Notes: generated by a model from the sequence alone, not told the origin. Positions 23,736 through 33,609 are shown, counted from the stretch's first letter. The stretch is DNA of 64,000 nucleotides from Chryseobacterium indicum (GCF_021504595.1 NZ_JACSGT010000002.1:802194-866193), one strand, 5' to 3'. Numbers and translations: made by a program.

Positions 23736-25988
23736 TTATTCTATATTTTTTACCAGAACCCAGCCATTGTAAGAGGTCTGAGTACTGTTTTTGTCATTTT
23801 CATTCCAGGTAATGGTGTACCAATAGGTTCCTGTCATTACTTTTTTACCGCCTGAAGTTCCGTCCCATTTGTAGTTTCGGATTTTGTCCGCTTCGTACAT
23901 TTTATTTCCGTACCTGTCATACACCGTGAATACTAAATTCTTTTTATATGCTAATGCGGAATAATCAATGTAATCGTTTTTGTTGTCTCCATTCGGAGTA
24001 ATGGCATTCAGGAGATTCGGAACCGTTATCTGAACATGAATAGGTGTACAATTGTAGGCATCTTTTACATACACGACCACTTCACCTCTTGCAAGACCTG
24101 TGAAGACGTTAGAATCCTGCCAGTTTATTCCGTCCAAAGAATATTGATATGGTGTTTTTCCTCCTTTCACATTCACGGTAATCGTGTTGTTTTTAATATC
24201 AATTGTAGCAATTACAGGTTGCTGCGAAGGATTTACCATTACAGTCTGCTGTGTTGTACATCTTCCTGATTTCAGCTGTACCCAATAAATTCCGGGCGTT
24301 ACATTCGTAATAGATTGTGTGGTTGCTCCGGTGCTCCATAAGTAACTGTCGAATCCGGTTCCTGCATCTAAAGTTGTTTTGGCATCAATACAGATGATTT
24401 TATCTTTTAATACAGAAGAATAAATAGGCGCTAAAACTTTTAATGTAATTTTTGCAAGAGTCCAGCAATTGGTCACATTCGTAATTCTTACATACACTAC
24501 GGATGATATGCTTACGTAAGCTGCAGGATTCAGAATTTCATTTGTTCCGGCTAAAGCATCCGCTTGTGTTTTAAAATATCTTTTGGTAACTCCCGTTGCA
24601 GAAGTTACAATTGCCTGTGTAAGATTAAATAAACCTGTTGTCGGTGCATTATCGATAAAGCATGATTCCAGAGTAGCGTCCGTTGTAGCAATTTGAGGGT
24701 AAAATGCTAAGGTAATTGCAGCAGAACCCTGACAGCCAAGAGGAGTGGTTACTTTTACATATACGGTTCCCGCAGTAGAAGTGTAGGCTGTAGGATTGGT
24801 AATTTCATTGGTTCCGGCGTTTAGATCCGCCATATTTTTATAATATTTCTTGGTAGAACCCGTTGGTTCGTTCACATTCGCAAGGGTAAGATTGTATGTG
24901 GCTGTTCCTGTATTGTTGTTATTACATTCTGTAAGCGTTGCAGGGGTTGCTGTGAACGGAGAAAGGTTTAACTGAATTTTACCGTCCGGATTATCACAAA
25001 GCAATCCTGTATTGTCTTTAATTAAAACAGAAACTGAAGTATTCGCACTGAACTGATAGTTGGTAGGATTCGTAATTGGAGTTCCGCCTACACTGTACGA
25101 GAAAGTATAATTGGCAGGATTGGTTACAAACTGTCCCTGATAAGATGTTAAATTTACCGTTCCTTGTCCTGTTGTAGGATTCGGACAGAAAGTATCTGTT
25201 ACCAATGTCTGGTTAAGTGCTACTTTATCTATATAAACTTTTACGTTTTTAATTGATTGTCTTGCACTCGCTCCTCCTGTAGAAGCAGAAAAGCCAAAAT
25301 AGCCGGTCGTCATGGTAGCCGCAGCTCCGGAAGGGGCAAATGATTGGCTTACAATGGTAGTTCCGTCGATTTTAAGCGTAATGATCCAGCTTGCAGGAGC
25401 CGCAGGATTTACCTGTCCGTTTACTTCAACGTGTCTGAAAGTAGTTCCGACGAAAGGCTGCGTCGGATTCAGATCCGGAGAGTGAAATGTACTTCCGGGA
25501 GTCGTATTATATTCGATATTTGATCCTGCCGTGTTGTTTATTCCATATAAGATATGGACTTTACTCATCTGTGCTTCTGTGGTATTATTAAAAATGTCAA
25601 ATCCCACCATTAAGCCGGTAGAGTTTGCAGGAATTCCTAATCCTCCGCCAGATGTGTAAGAAGCGGGTGGGTTTGCCAGATACCAAAAAGCAATACCATC
25701 TCCTCTTCCGTAGGCAGCTGTACCGTTTCCGTCGATTCTGAAATCAAATTCCACTCTCCATTTATCACAATATTTAAGATTGATAGGAGAGTCTAATTTT
25801 ATACCTCCTACCTGACTGATCTGGTCTGCGGTAAGCTGTATAAAGTCTGTATTTACAACCGCAGAAGGAACGATGTTCCAGCCTGTGGTGTTTACGGGAT
25901 TTCCGGTAAGCTGATAAGTTTGCGACGAAATTTTTCCGAAGCAGCAAAATAAGAAGAGGGATAAATAAAGGAGTAGTTTTTTATTCAT
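23736..25988 (-). CDS. T9SS type-B secreted protein with lectin-like N-terminus
   Basis: The protein has 750 residues. The signal peptide covers about 1-22 (ending KISSQ). Residues 25-255 resemble a legume-type (L-type) lectin sandwich: VEFDFRIDG, GRGDGIAFWYL, GLMVGFDIFNN and TFRHVEVNG. Two repeats of about 75 residues follow, each with a cysteine pair and a KKYYKNMADLNAGTNEITNP-like core, then immunoglobulin-like segments. The C-terminal 90 residues carry the T9SS type-B (gliding-motility-associated) domain: NAITPNGDNKNDYIDY, YDRYGNKMYEAD, GTYWYTITW, GWVLVKNIE. It should be exported by the Por/T9SS system, probably as a surface adhesin or glycan binder. The last 250 residues are close to those of the proteins at 28420 and 30844. 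Confidence 0.9.
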   Translation of the reverse strand: MNKKLLLYLSLFLFCCFGKISSQTYQLTGNPVNTTGWNIVPSAVVNTDFIQLTADQISQVGGIKLDSPINLKYCDKWRVEFDFRIDGNGTAAYGRGDGIAFWYLANPPASYTSGGGLGIPANSTGLMVGFDIFNNTTEAQMSKVHILYGINNTAGSNIEYNTTPGSTFHSPDLNPTQPFVGTTFRHVEVNGQVNPAAPASWIITLKIDGTTIVSQSFAPSGAAATMTTGYFGFSASTGGASARQSIKNVKVYIDKVALNQTLVTDTFCPNPTTGQGTVNLTSYQGQFVTNPANYTFSYSVGGTPITNPTNYQFSANTSVSVLIKDNTGLLCDNPDGKIQLNLSPFTATPATLTECNNNNTGTATYNLTLANVNEPTGSTKKYYKNMADLNAGTNEITNPTAYTSTAGTVYVKVTTPLGCQGSAAITLAFYPQIATTDATLESCFIDNAPTTGLFNLTQAIVTSATGVTKRYFKTQADALAGTNEILNPAAYVSISSVVYVRITNVTNCWTLAKITLKVLAPIYSSVLKDKIICIDAKTTLDAGTGFDSYLWSTGATTQSITNVTPGIYWVQLKSGRCTTQQTVMVNPSQQPVIATIDIKNNTITVNVKGGKTPYQYSLDGINWQDSNVFTGLARGEVVVYVKDAYNCTPIHVQITVPNLLNAITPNGDNKNDYIDYSALAYKKNLVFTVYDRYGNKMYEADKIRNYKWDGTSGGKKVMTGTYWYTITWNENDKNSTQTSYNGWVLVKNIE

Positions 25989-26150
25989 TTATTAGCATAC
26001 TTAAAATTAGACGTGTAAATATATTAAATCCTAATTAAATAATATGTATTTAATATTAAATTTGCCTTATTTAGTATTTATTTTATAATAAATGGTAAGG
26101 AAACTGAAAGAATGCTGAAAATTTTTCCGAAGATTAGCTGTAATTGTTAA

Positions 26151-26627
26151 TTAAAATAAAGTATTGCTTTCAGGATTTTCGAAATAAGTATCGATTTCTA
26201 AATTATCTGAAGCAGCAGCGGTTACGGCAAGTTTGTCGCACAGTTCGTTTTCAAAGTGACCGGCATGACCTTTTATCCAGTGCATTTTTGGTTTATGCAG
26301 ATTGTATAATACAACAAATTTTTTCCACAGATCAGGATTTTTAACGTTTTTCCAGCCTCTTTTGATCCATCCTGCTAGCCAATTCTGGTTAATGGCATCA
26401 GCAACATATTTGCTGTCTGTATAAATATGAATTTCGTTGTCCGGAGATTTCAGTTTTTCCAAAGCGGTAATCACAGCAAGAAGTTCCATCCTGTTGTTGG
26501 TGGTTTTCCGGAAGCCTTTAGAAAATGTTTTCTGATAATTTTTTTCAGGGACGCGCATGAGAATTCCGTACCCGCCTTTTCCGGGATTTCCGCTGCAGGC
26601 TCCGTCGGTGTATATTTCAATTTTCAT
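26151..26627 (-). CDS. rnhA: Ribonuclease HI
   Basis: It degrades RNA in RNA-DNA hybrids (R-loops, Okazaki primers). The protein has 158 residues, close to the Escherichia coli enzyme. The catalytic carboxylates are D8 (YTDGACSGNPG), E48 (NNRMELLAV), D71 (IYTDSKYV) and D131 (ENELCDKLA), with the active-site histidine H121 in WIKGHAGHFENE. It is cytosolic. It starts 33 bases after dnaB on the same strand, so the two replication genes are probably co-transcribed. It sits between two T9SS surface-protein paralogs. Confidence 0.97.
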   Translation of the reverse strand: MKIEIYTDGACSGNPGKGGYGILMRVPEKNYQKTFSKGFRKTTNNRMELLAVITALEKLKSPDNEIHIYTDSKYVADAINQNWLAGWIKRGWKNVKNPDLWKKFVVLYNLHKPKMHWIKGHAGHFENELCDKLAVTAAASDNLEIDTYFENPESNTLF

Positions 26628-26660
26628 TTTTAAATCTTAACCTTAATCTTAGTCCTGAAT

Positions 26661-28256
26661 TTAAAAAGGAAAATCGTCGTCATCATCAAAATCATTCATT
26701 GAAGATCCTGAAAGTTTTGAACTGTCCGGAAGATCAAAAGCGGCACCCGGCTGAATTGTTGTTTTAATTTTATCAAAACCGCTAGGTTCAGGCTTTCCAA
26801 AGTTGGAAGGATATCCTCCTCCGCTAATTCCTCCGTCAAAAGCAGCCTCAATATCACCGAATTTTGCAAAATGTTTTAAGAAAGATAAACGCACATCTGC
26901 CGTTGCACCGTTTCTATGTTTTGCAATAATCAATTCCGCCTGATTTTCTGTTGAGGTTTCCTGTCCTTCCTCATCGTTATCCCAAACCGTAATTTTATAA
27001 TACTCCGGTCGGAAAATAAAAGATACAATATCGGCATCCTGCTCGATTGCTCCGGATTCCCTAAGATCGGAAAGCTGAGGTCTTTTCCCCGGACGTGTCT
27101 CCACACTACGGGAAAGCTGCGAAAGTGCAATAACAGGAACATTAAGTTCTTTGGCAATGGCTTTTAAGGATCTGGAAATCATGGAAATTTCCTGTTCACG
27201 GTTTCCTCCTCCTTTTCCGCCGCTTCCGGCAGTCATCAGCTGAAGATAATCGACCATGATGAGCTTTACACCATGCTGCATGACAAGTCTTCGGCATTTG
27301 GCACGGAAGTCGAAAATAGACAGGGAAGGTGTTTCATCAATATATAAAGGGGCATTTTCCAGTTCGGAAACATTGGAGAAGAGTCTTTCCCATTCTTCAT
27401 CGTCCAGTGTTCCTTTTCGGAGTTTTTCTGATGAAATTCTTGTTTCGGAAGCAATCATCCTTGTGATAAGCTGTACCGATGCCATCTCGAGCGAGAATAG
27501 AGCCATAGGAATTTTGTGTCCCACTGCAATATTTCTTGCCATCGACAGAAGGAATGCTGTTTTCCCCATCGCCGGACGTGCTGCAATAATAATAAGGTCG
27601 GAGTTTTGCCATCCTCCGGTTTCTTTGTCTACATCGCGGAAACCGGAAGGAACTCCGGAAAGTCCTTCTTTATCTTTTAGAGATTTAATGGTGTCGATTG
27701 CCTGTTTTACCAATGAATTGGCAGTATCGAATCCTTTTTTAATGGTTCCGTTTGTGATTTCGAAAAAGGACTGTTCGGCTTTATCCAGGAGTTCAAAAAC
27801 GTCCGTAGATTCTTTATAGGATGCGTCAATTACGTTTGCCGAAACATTAATTAAGCTTCGAAGAATATATTTTTCAAGAATAACGCGGACGTGGTATTCA
27901 ATATGGGCAGAAGAACTTACTCCCATCGTAAGATCGATGATGTAGCTGTCTCCGCCGGCAGAGCTTAACTTGCCTTCTTTTTTAAGCTCCTGAATAATCG
28001 TCATTAAATCGACAGGCTGGTTGCCTTCGTATAATTTTAAAATGGTAGAAAATATGACCTGATGTCTCGGATCGTAGAAAACTTCAGGGGTAAGCAAATC
28101 TATCGAATGATCGAGTCCTTTTTTATCAATTAAAAAAGTACCAATCACCAATCGTTCAAAATCCAGAGCGTTGGGAGGCATTTTTCCGTCTGCAATGGAG
28201 AGTTCTTTTGCAAAATTTCCGTTCGTCAAAGAAGATAATGTTTCTTTCTGCGCCAT
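26661..28256 (-). CDS. dnaB: Replicative DNA helicase
   Basis: A hexameric ATPase that unwinds DNA at the replication fork. The protein has 531 residues. The helical N-terminal domain begins at PNALDFERLVIGTFLI, followed by a linker and the RecA-like core: Walker A in AARPAMGKTAFLL (about residue 226), Walker B LIMVDYLQLM (about 333), SRSLKAIAKELNVPVIALSQLSR and the arginine-finger area KHRNGATADV. The C-terminus ends in an acidic DDDDDFPF tail. No intein interrupts it. A TATCTTTG box lies 7 bases before the ATG, so the leader is very short. It heads a two-gene unit with rnhA. Confidence 0.97.
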   Translation of the reverse strand: MAQKETLSSLTNGNFAKELSIADGKMPPNALDFERLVIGTFLIDKKGLDHSIDLLTPEVFYDPRHQVIFSTILKLYEGNQPVDLMTIIQELKKEGKLSSAGGDSYIIDLTMGVSSSAHIEYHVRVILEKYILRSLINVSANVIDASYKESTDVFELLDKAEQSFFEITNGTIKKGFDTANSLVKQAIDTIKSLKDKEGLSGVPSGFRDVDKETGGWQNSDLIIIAARPAMGKTAFLLSMARNIAVGHKIPMALFSLEMASVQLITRMIASETRISSEKLRKGTLDDEEWERLFSNVSELENAPLYIDETPSLSIFDFRAKCRRLVMQHGVKLIMVDYLQLMTAGSGGKGGGNREQEISMISRSLKAIAKELNVPVIALSQLSRSVETRPGKRPQLSDLRESGAIEQDADIVSFIFRPEYYKITVWDNDEEGQETSTENQAELIIAKHRNGATADVRLSFLKHFAKFGDIEAAFDGGISGGGYPSNFGKPEPSGFDKIKTTIQPGAAFDLPDSSKLSGSSMNDFDDDDDFPF

Positions 28257-28263
28257 AATAGTG

Positions 28264-28271
28264 CAAAGATA
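28264..28271 (-). promoter_or_regulatory. -7 box of dnaB
   Basis: TATCTTTG on the minus strand ends 7 bases before the ATG at 28256. Confidence 0.5.
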
Positions 28272-28363
28272 GTTTTTTTGAAAAGCAAATGAAACGGAGT
28301 AACTAACAAAAAATTGTGGATAACTTTTGAAATCGTTATTCAGAAAGGCTTTGCAAAGAGAAT

Positions 28364-28393
28364 AAAAAAATCACCTCAAAACTGAGGTGATTT
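28364..28393 (-). terminator. Terminator of the second T9SS type-B gene
   Basis: Perfect 11-base arms AAATCACCTCA (28368-28378) and TGAGGTGATTT (28383-28393) have a 4-base loop and a T run on the minus strand. Confidence 0.88.
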
Positions 28394-28419
28394 AATGTTC
28401 TGAAAATCAGATTGAATTA

Positions 28420-30762
28420 TTACTGAATGTTTTTAACCAAAACCCAGCCGCTGTATTTCGTCTGTGTATTGCTTTTGTCATTTTCTGTCCATGTAATCGT
28501 GTACCAGTATGTTCCTGTAACAATTTTCTTACCACCGGAAGTTCCGTCCCAGGTGTAATTTCGGATCTTGTCTGCTTTGTAAATCATGTTTCCGTATCGG
28601 TCGTAAACCGTGAAAACGAGATCTTTTTTATAAGCCAAAGCAGAATAATCGATGTAGTCGTTTTTGTTATCTCCGTTTGGTGTGATCGCATTCAGAAGAT
28701 TAGGAACAGTTACCTGAACACTAATCGGGTTACAGTTATAAGCATCTTTTACATAAGCTTTATTTTCACCTCTCGGAAGACCTGTGAATACATTGGAATC
28801 CTGCCAGTTTACTCCGTCGATAGAATATTTATAAGGTGCTTTTCCTCCTGTTACGTTGATTGTAAATGAATCGTTGTTGATATCTATACTTGTAATAACT
28901 GGTTGTACTGAAGCAGTAACCTTTACCTGCTGTAATGTCCAGCATTTTCCTGTTTTCAGTTTTACTGTATATGTTCCCGCAGGTACATTAGAAATAGATT
29001 GTGTTGTTGCTCCAGTGCTCCATTCGTAAGCATCAAAACCAGGTCCTGCGTCTAGTGTTGTTTTATCTTCAATACAGATGATCTTGTCTTTAAGAACAGC
29101 GGATTGTACCGGAGGTAAAACTTTCAGGTTGATTTTAGCAATGGCGTAACAGTTCTCTATGCTGATTACTTTTACATACACTACTCCTGTTGTTGAAATG
29201 TATGTTGTAGGATTTAAGATTTCATTAGTTCCTGCAATGGCGTCCGCCTGAGTTTTGTAATATCTCTTGGTTTGTCCTGTCTGTGTAGTTACACTTGGCG
29301 TTGTCAGGTTAAATGATGCCGTGGTTACATTAGATTCGATATAACATTCTTCAATAGAAGCATCATTTACTGTTACTACCGGATTAAACTGTAAACTAAT
29401 CTGGTTGTAACCTGTACATCCCTGAGGATTTCTTACTCTTACATACACCGTTTTCGGTGCTGCAGAAGTATAAGCCGCAGGATTGGTAATTTCGTTGGTT
29501 CCTGCATTAAGGTCTGCTAATGTAGGATAATATTTTTTAGTAACGTTTGTAGACGTAGGGTAAACATCAGGAGCAGTTAAATCAAAGACCCCTGTTCCTG
29601 CATTATTGTTGTTACAAGTTTTCACTGTAGCCGGAACGACAGCGAGGGCAGGTAAAAACTGTAGGGTAATCTCTGCATTAGCACTACATCCTTCAGTAGT
29701 TGTAACTTTTACAAAAACTGTTTTTGGAGCCTGTGATGCATAAGAAGAAGGAGTGGTAATTTCATTGGTTCCTGCGGTAAGGTCTGCCATTGTAGGATAG
29801 TATTTTTTCAAAACATTGGTTGGTCCGTATACGTTTGCAGAATTTAAATCAAAATAACCGATTCCTGTATTATCATAATTACACGAAGTGATGGTGGCAT
29901 TATTTACAACAATATTACCCGATCTGAATTTGAATTTTCCAACCTGGAAACAACCATTTACAGGGTTATTTGCGTTGTTGGGATCTACATATTTAATTCT
30001 GTAATAATAGGTAGTAGCATTTACCATTATCGGAGTTGTAATAGGTGCTGTTCCCGTAATAGCGTCATTACTTGTTAAATGATATGTTACAGAAAAGTTC
30101 GGATTACCGTTAATAATTCCTGCAGACAATGTGCTGAAATCAAACATGGATGGTAAAGCACATTTAAGAATTTCGTTCGGATCGGAAGGGTTTGCGGCAG
30201 GTGTTCCCGGTGCAATGAACGGATTCGGCGTTAAAGCAGGATTGTTGAATGCTGAAGTTAAAGAAGCGGTTCCTCCCCACGTTAAAGAAAATCCGTACGG
30301 ATTACTCGGAATATAATTATCAATAAGCAGATAATAAGTTTCTCCTGCAATTACATTCAGCGGAGTTTCCCATTGGCTTCCCGTGATGGTTGAGCTTAAT
30401 CCTGTAGGACCACTGAGTCCTGAAAAGTTACATTTAATAGCGTTCCCGAAATCCCATGTGGCGCAATTGATATTCGGTCCGTAAACAGCAAAATCATAGT
30501 CATAATGCGTTACTCCCGGAACAGTATTTGGGGTGATGGTGAATTCTATGGTTCCGGTTGTAGCAGCAGTAAAATAGTACCATACGGAATAGTGTTCTAC
30601 ATCCAGGCAGCTTGCGGAAGTAGCTTCCTGAACAGTTCCTGAGCTACTCGGGTTATAAGAAATGTCTGAATTTCCACAAACAGGAATTGCTGAAATACAA
30701 TCTGATTGTGAGAAAACCATTTGCGACAAGAATAAGATAGTCAGCAGTAATAATTTCTTCAT
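28420..30762 (-). CDS. T9SS type-B secreted multi-repeat protein
   Basis: The protein has 780 residues from the ATG at 30762 (MKKLLLLTILF). A 26-codon upstream extension would run across the preceding terminator and is rejected. After the signal peptide (ending VFSQ), residues 20-190 form a beta-rich domain (CGNSDISYNPSS, EHYSVWYYFTA, YDFAVYGPN, GETYYLLIDN) like pre-peptidase/CUB-type modules. Three repeats of about 75-80 residues follow (cores KKYYPTMADLTAGTNEI, KKYYPTLADLNAGTNEI, KRYYKTQADAIAGTNEI), then Ig-like segments and the T9SS type-B domain (AITPNGDNKNDYIDY to GWVLVKNIQ). It is a likely surface adhesin or matrix protein. The tail is nearly identical to that of the 23736 protein; the N-terminus matches the 30844 protein. 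Confidence 0.9.
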   Translation of the reverse strand: MKKLLLLTILFLSQMVFSQSDCISAIPVCGNSDISYNPSSSGTVQEATSASCLDVEHYSVWYYFTAATTGTIEFTITPNTVPGVTHYDYDFAVYGPNINCATWDFGNAIKCNFSGLSGPTGLSSTITGSQWETPLNVIAGETYYLLIDNYIPSNPYGFSLTWGGTASLTSAFNNPALTPNPFIAPGTPAANPSDPNEILKCALPSMFDFSTLSAGIINGNPNFSVTYHLTSNDAITGTAPITTPIMVNATTYYYRIKYVDPNNANNPVNGCFQVGKFKFRSGNIVVNNATITSCNYDNTGIGYFDLNSANVYGPTNVLKKYYPTMADLTAGTNEITTPSSYASQAPKTVFVKVTTTEGCSANAEITLQFLPALAVVPATVKTCNNNNAGTGVFDLTAPDVYPTSTNVTKKYYPTLADLNAGTNEITNPAAYTSAAPKTVYVRVRNPQGCTGYNQISLQFNPVVTVNDASIEECYIESNVTTASFNLTTPSVTTQTGQTKRYYKTQADAIAGTNEILNPTTYISTTGVVYVKVISIENCYAIAKINLKVLPPVQSAVLKDKIICIEDKTTLDAGPGFDAYEWSTGATTQSISNVPAGTYTVKLKTGKCWTLQQVKVTASVQPVITSIDINNDSFTINVTGGKAPYKYSIDGVNWQDSNVFTGLPRGENKAYVKDAYNCNPISVQVTVPNLLNAITPNGDNKNDYIDYSALAYKKDLVFTVYDRYGNMIYKADKIRNYTWDGTSGGKKIVTGTYWYTITWTENDKSNTQTKYSGWVLVKNIQ

Positions 30763-30796
30763 TAGAAAGATTTTAAAAAAATTAGACTTTATGATG

Positions 30797-30827
30797 TGAA
30801 AAAAACCGCTTTTCTCAAGCGGTTTTT
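30797..30827 (-). terminator. Terminator of the third T9SS type-B gene
   Basis: Perfect 11-base arms 30801-30811 and 30817-30827 (AAAAACCGCTT/AAGCGGTTTTT) have a 5-base loop and a T run on the minus strand. It lies between two T9SS genes and also sets the start of the downstream one. Confidence 0.88.
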
Positions 30828-30843
30828 TATCTGTTAGCAATAT

Positions 30844-32934
30844 TTATTCTCTGTTTTTTACCATTACCCATCCTGAGAATTTGAATGGGGTATTCTTTTT
30901 ATCATTCTCTTTCCATTCTACAGTATACCAATAGGTTCCGGTAGGTACTTTTTTACCTTTTGTAGTTCCGTCCCATTTGTATCCGTTAGATTTATCAGCC
31001 TGACCTACTTTTACTCCGTATCTGTCGAAAATACTAAGTACAAGACCTTGTTTTCCGGCTAAAGCAGAGTAGTCGATCACGTCATTTACACCATCTCCGT
31101 TTGGAGTAATTACATTGATTAAGTTCGGAACAACTACTGTTACCGTAAGCGGATCGCAGTTATAGCCGTCTTTTACATAAACCATATTGTCTCCTCTGGC
31201 AACATTTTCGAAAACGTTAGAATCCTGCCATTTGATTCCGTCTAAAGAATATTTGTAAGGAGCAGTTCCTCCGATTACATTTACAGTTATTGTATTGTTT
31301 GTAATATCAATGCTGGAAATTACCGGTTGTTCAGAAGGGTAAACTTTTACAGTCTGTCTTGTAACGCAGTTTCCTGTTTTAAGCTCAACCCAATACGTTC
31401 CTACAGTTACATTGTTAATAGCCTGTGTGGTAGCTCCTGTACTCCATTTGTAAGCTGTAAATCCAGGACCTGCATCTAATGTCGTCTTATTTTCCATACA
31501 GATAATCTTATCTTCAAGCACACTAGAATATACCGGAGGAAGAACTACAAGTGTTACTTTTGCTACTGCATAACACCCGTTTCCATTGGTCACTTTTATA
31601 TAAGCTACACCGTTTGGAGCAATATAAGTACTAGGATTTAATATCGCGTTGGTTCCGTTGATAGCATCAGTAAGAGACGGATAATATGTTTTTGTTCCTG
31701 CCTGAGTCGTTACAGGTGCTAAAGTAAGGTCGAAAGAAGCTGTTGCAGGATTTGTATCAATATAACAAGATCTTAATGTGACATCTGTTACTACAACTAC
31801 CGGGTAGAAGTTTAATGTAATTTTTGCAATATCAGAACATCCTAAGTTGGTTGTAATCTTTGCATAAACATCTCCTGTTGCAGAAGTGTAAGCTGTAGGA
31901 TTCAAAATCTCATTAGTTCCGTTAGTAGCGTCTGTAAATGTTGGATAATACTTTGTAACGTATGTATAATTCGGGTTTGGAGTATATAATGTTGTTGTAG
32001 TAAGGTTATACACTGCAACTCCGTTATTGTTGTTATTACATGCTGTTAAACTCGCATTTGTTGCTTTAAAGGTAACATCTTTAAACTTGAATGCGTTAAC
32101 GTTGAAGCATTTATTGGTAGGGTTATTAGGATTTGTTGGATCCTGATAACGGATTGTATAATAATAAGTACTGGTCGTATTAACAATAATTGGCGATGTA
32201 ATTGCGTTGGTATCCGCTAAAGCATCGTTAGACGTTTTGTAGTATTTTACATAAAAGTTAGGGTTACCGTTAACAATATTAGCACTATTAGTCTGGAAGT
32301 TGTAAGGTGCTGAAATGTCGCATACCTCGATGATTCTAGGATCTGAAGCAGTAGCTCCAGGGATTCCTATAGGATTAAACGGATTGGGCTGAATTGCCGG
32401 ATCGTTGAATGGCGAAGTTAATGTAGCGGTACCTCCCCATGTTAATGAAAAAGCCATCGCCGCATTTGCTCCGGACCAGTTATCAACAATAAGATAGTAA
32501 GTTTCTCCGGGAAGAACATTCATTGCAGGGCTCCACGCTCCTGAATTAGCCGTAAGGCCAACCTGTAATCCGGTCTGGTTTGGAAAAGGCTGCGCACCCG
32601 CGTAATTACAACGGATCGGAGCACCCTTTGTAGCACATGTTTTATTAGGTCCGTACACAGCAAAATCATAATCTGCGGTATAAGGCGCCTGAGGAGTAAT
32701 AGTAAAAGTTAATGTTCCTGCTGTTGCAACAGTGAATTCATACCACACGGAATAGTGTTCGTTCCCACTTAAACAGCTTCCGTTGGCATTTACCTGGTCG
32801 TCCACGCTTCCCGAACCTGTAGGGAAATAAGAAATATCTGAGTTTCCGCATACTCTTATTGCAGTGGCACAATCGGACTGGGCAAAGAAGAATTGAGAAA
32901 AGATTAACAGTAATATAAGGTAGATTTTTTTCAT
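30844..32934 (-). CDS. T9SS type-B secreted multi-repeat protein
   Basis: The protein has 696 residues. The signal peptide ends near FFAQ (about 18). The N-terminal beta-rich domain (20-190: CGNSDISYFPTGSG, EHYSVWYEFTV, YDFAVYGPNKTC, GETYYLIVDNW) is homologous to that of the 28420 protein. A linker and two repeats of about 75 residues follow (TKYYPTFTDATNGTNEI, KTYYPSLTDAINGTNAI), one fewer than its neighbour. Ig-like segments and the T9SS type-B domain (VITPNGDGVNDVIDYSAL, YDRYG variant FDRYGVKVGQAD, GWVMVKNRE) close it. It follows the small TPR-like gene by 30 bases, so the two may form an operon. Confidence 0.9.
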   Translation of the reverse strand: MKKIYLILLLIFSQFFFAQSDCATAIRVCGNSDISYFPTGSGSVDDQVNANGSCLSGNEHYSVWYEFTVATAGTLTFTITPQAPYTADYDFAVYGPNKTCATKGAPIRCNYAGAQPFPNQTGLQVGLTANSGAWSPAMNVLPGETYYLIVDNWSGANAAMAFSLTWGGTATLTSPFNDPAIQPNPFNPIGIPGATASDPRIIEVCDISAPYNFQTNSANIVNGNPNFYVKYYKTSNDALADTNAITSPIIVNTTSTYYYTIRYQDPTNPNNPTNKCFNVNAFKFKDVTFKATNASLTACNNNNNGVAVYNLTTTTLYTPNPNYTYVTKYYPTFTDATNGTNEILNPTAYTSATGDVYAKITTNLGCSDIAKITLNFYPVVVVTDVTLRSCYIDTNPATASFDLTLAPVTTQAGTKTYYPSLTDAINGTNAILNPSTYIAPNGVAYIKVTNGNGCYAVAKVTLVVLPPVYSSVLEDKIICMENKTTLDAGPGFTAYKWSTGATTQAINNVTVGTYWVELKTGNCVTRQTVKVYPSEQPVISSIDITNNTITVNVIGGTAPYKYSLDGIKWQDSNVFENVARGDNMVYVKDGYNCDPLTVTVVVPNLINVITPNGDGVNDVIDYSALAGKQGLVLSIFDRYGVKVGQADKSNGYKWDGTTKGKKVPTGTYWYTVEWKENDKKNTPFKFSGWVMVKNRE

Positions 32935-32964
32935 AATAGTCGAATTTATCTTGATTATGACAGA

Positions 32965-33609
32965 TTATTTAAGAATAGAAAGATAGTAACTGATGTCTTC
33001 TTTCCCCCAGTTCGGGTCCAGATTAGATTTTTTACTATACGTTTTAAATTTAGCCGCAGCTGAATTGAAATAAGTTTTTGCCAATTCTTTGTTGGAACTA
33101 AACGCAATCTCACCTTTTATTACATCAATCCTTGGATTGTTTTTGTCTTCAGATTCTGCTTTAGCAAGATATCCATTCGCTTTTGCTAAATTAGCAGCAC
33201 TGTCCGCGGAATTGCCTGATGCTTTAAGTAGATAAATTTGAGACAAAAGAATGTTGGCTTCAGCATTATTCGGATTTTTCACAAATACTCCGGCAAGATA
33301 TTTTTCTGCCAGCCCTGAAGTTTCTTCAATATTTTGTACATTACCTTGTCTCTGAGCACTGATTTCTGCTCTTACTAATGATAATGCAGTGTAATAATAT
33401 GCTCTCCAGTCTTCTTTTTTTGTTTCAGTACCTCTGGAAAGTGTGTTCACATATTTCATGAAATACTCTTTGGACTGCTGAAAGTCTTCAGTTTTTTTAG
33501 CAGACTCTAATTTTGCAATCTGAGTCTCCAGTCCTTTCTCAGCGGAGGTTTGAGCAAAGCCGTAGGCAGCCACCACCATAGAAAGGAGAATAGATAATTT
33601 TTTTACCAT
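32965..33609 (-). CDS. Secreted TPR-like helical-repeat protein
   Basis: The protein has 214 residues. The signal peptide ends at YGFAQ (about 20). The mature part is almost wholly helical, with alanine/leucine spacing reminiscent of tetratricopeptide repeats: DWRAYYYTALSLVRAEISAQ, NNAEANILLSQIYLLKASG and KELAKTYFNSAAAKFKTYSKK. No catalytic motif is visible. It lies 30 bases upstream of a T9SS type-B gene on the same strand and shares its promoter, so a periplasmic role in handling that protein is possible but unproven. Confidence 0.75.
   Translation of the reverse strand: MVKKLSILLSMVVAAYGFAQTSAEKGLETQIAKLESAKKTEDFQQSKEYFMKYVNTLSRGTETKKEDWRAYYYTALSLVRAEISAQRQGNVQNIEETSGLAEKYLAGVFVKNPNNAEANILLSQIYLLKASGNSADSAANLAKANGYLAKAESEDKNNPRIDVIKGEIAFSSNKELAKTYFNSAAAKFKTYSKKSNLDPNWGKEDISYYLSILK

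Noticed and set aside
27256..27819. 187-codon serine-rich frame opposite dnaB
   Set aside because: Antisense of the conserved helicase core; low-complexity composition follows from the codons of dnaB.
30763..30840. 26-codon N-terminal extension of the T9SS gene at 28420
   Set aside because: It would be translated through the upstream terminator; the ATG at 30762 gives a normal signal peptide.
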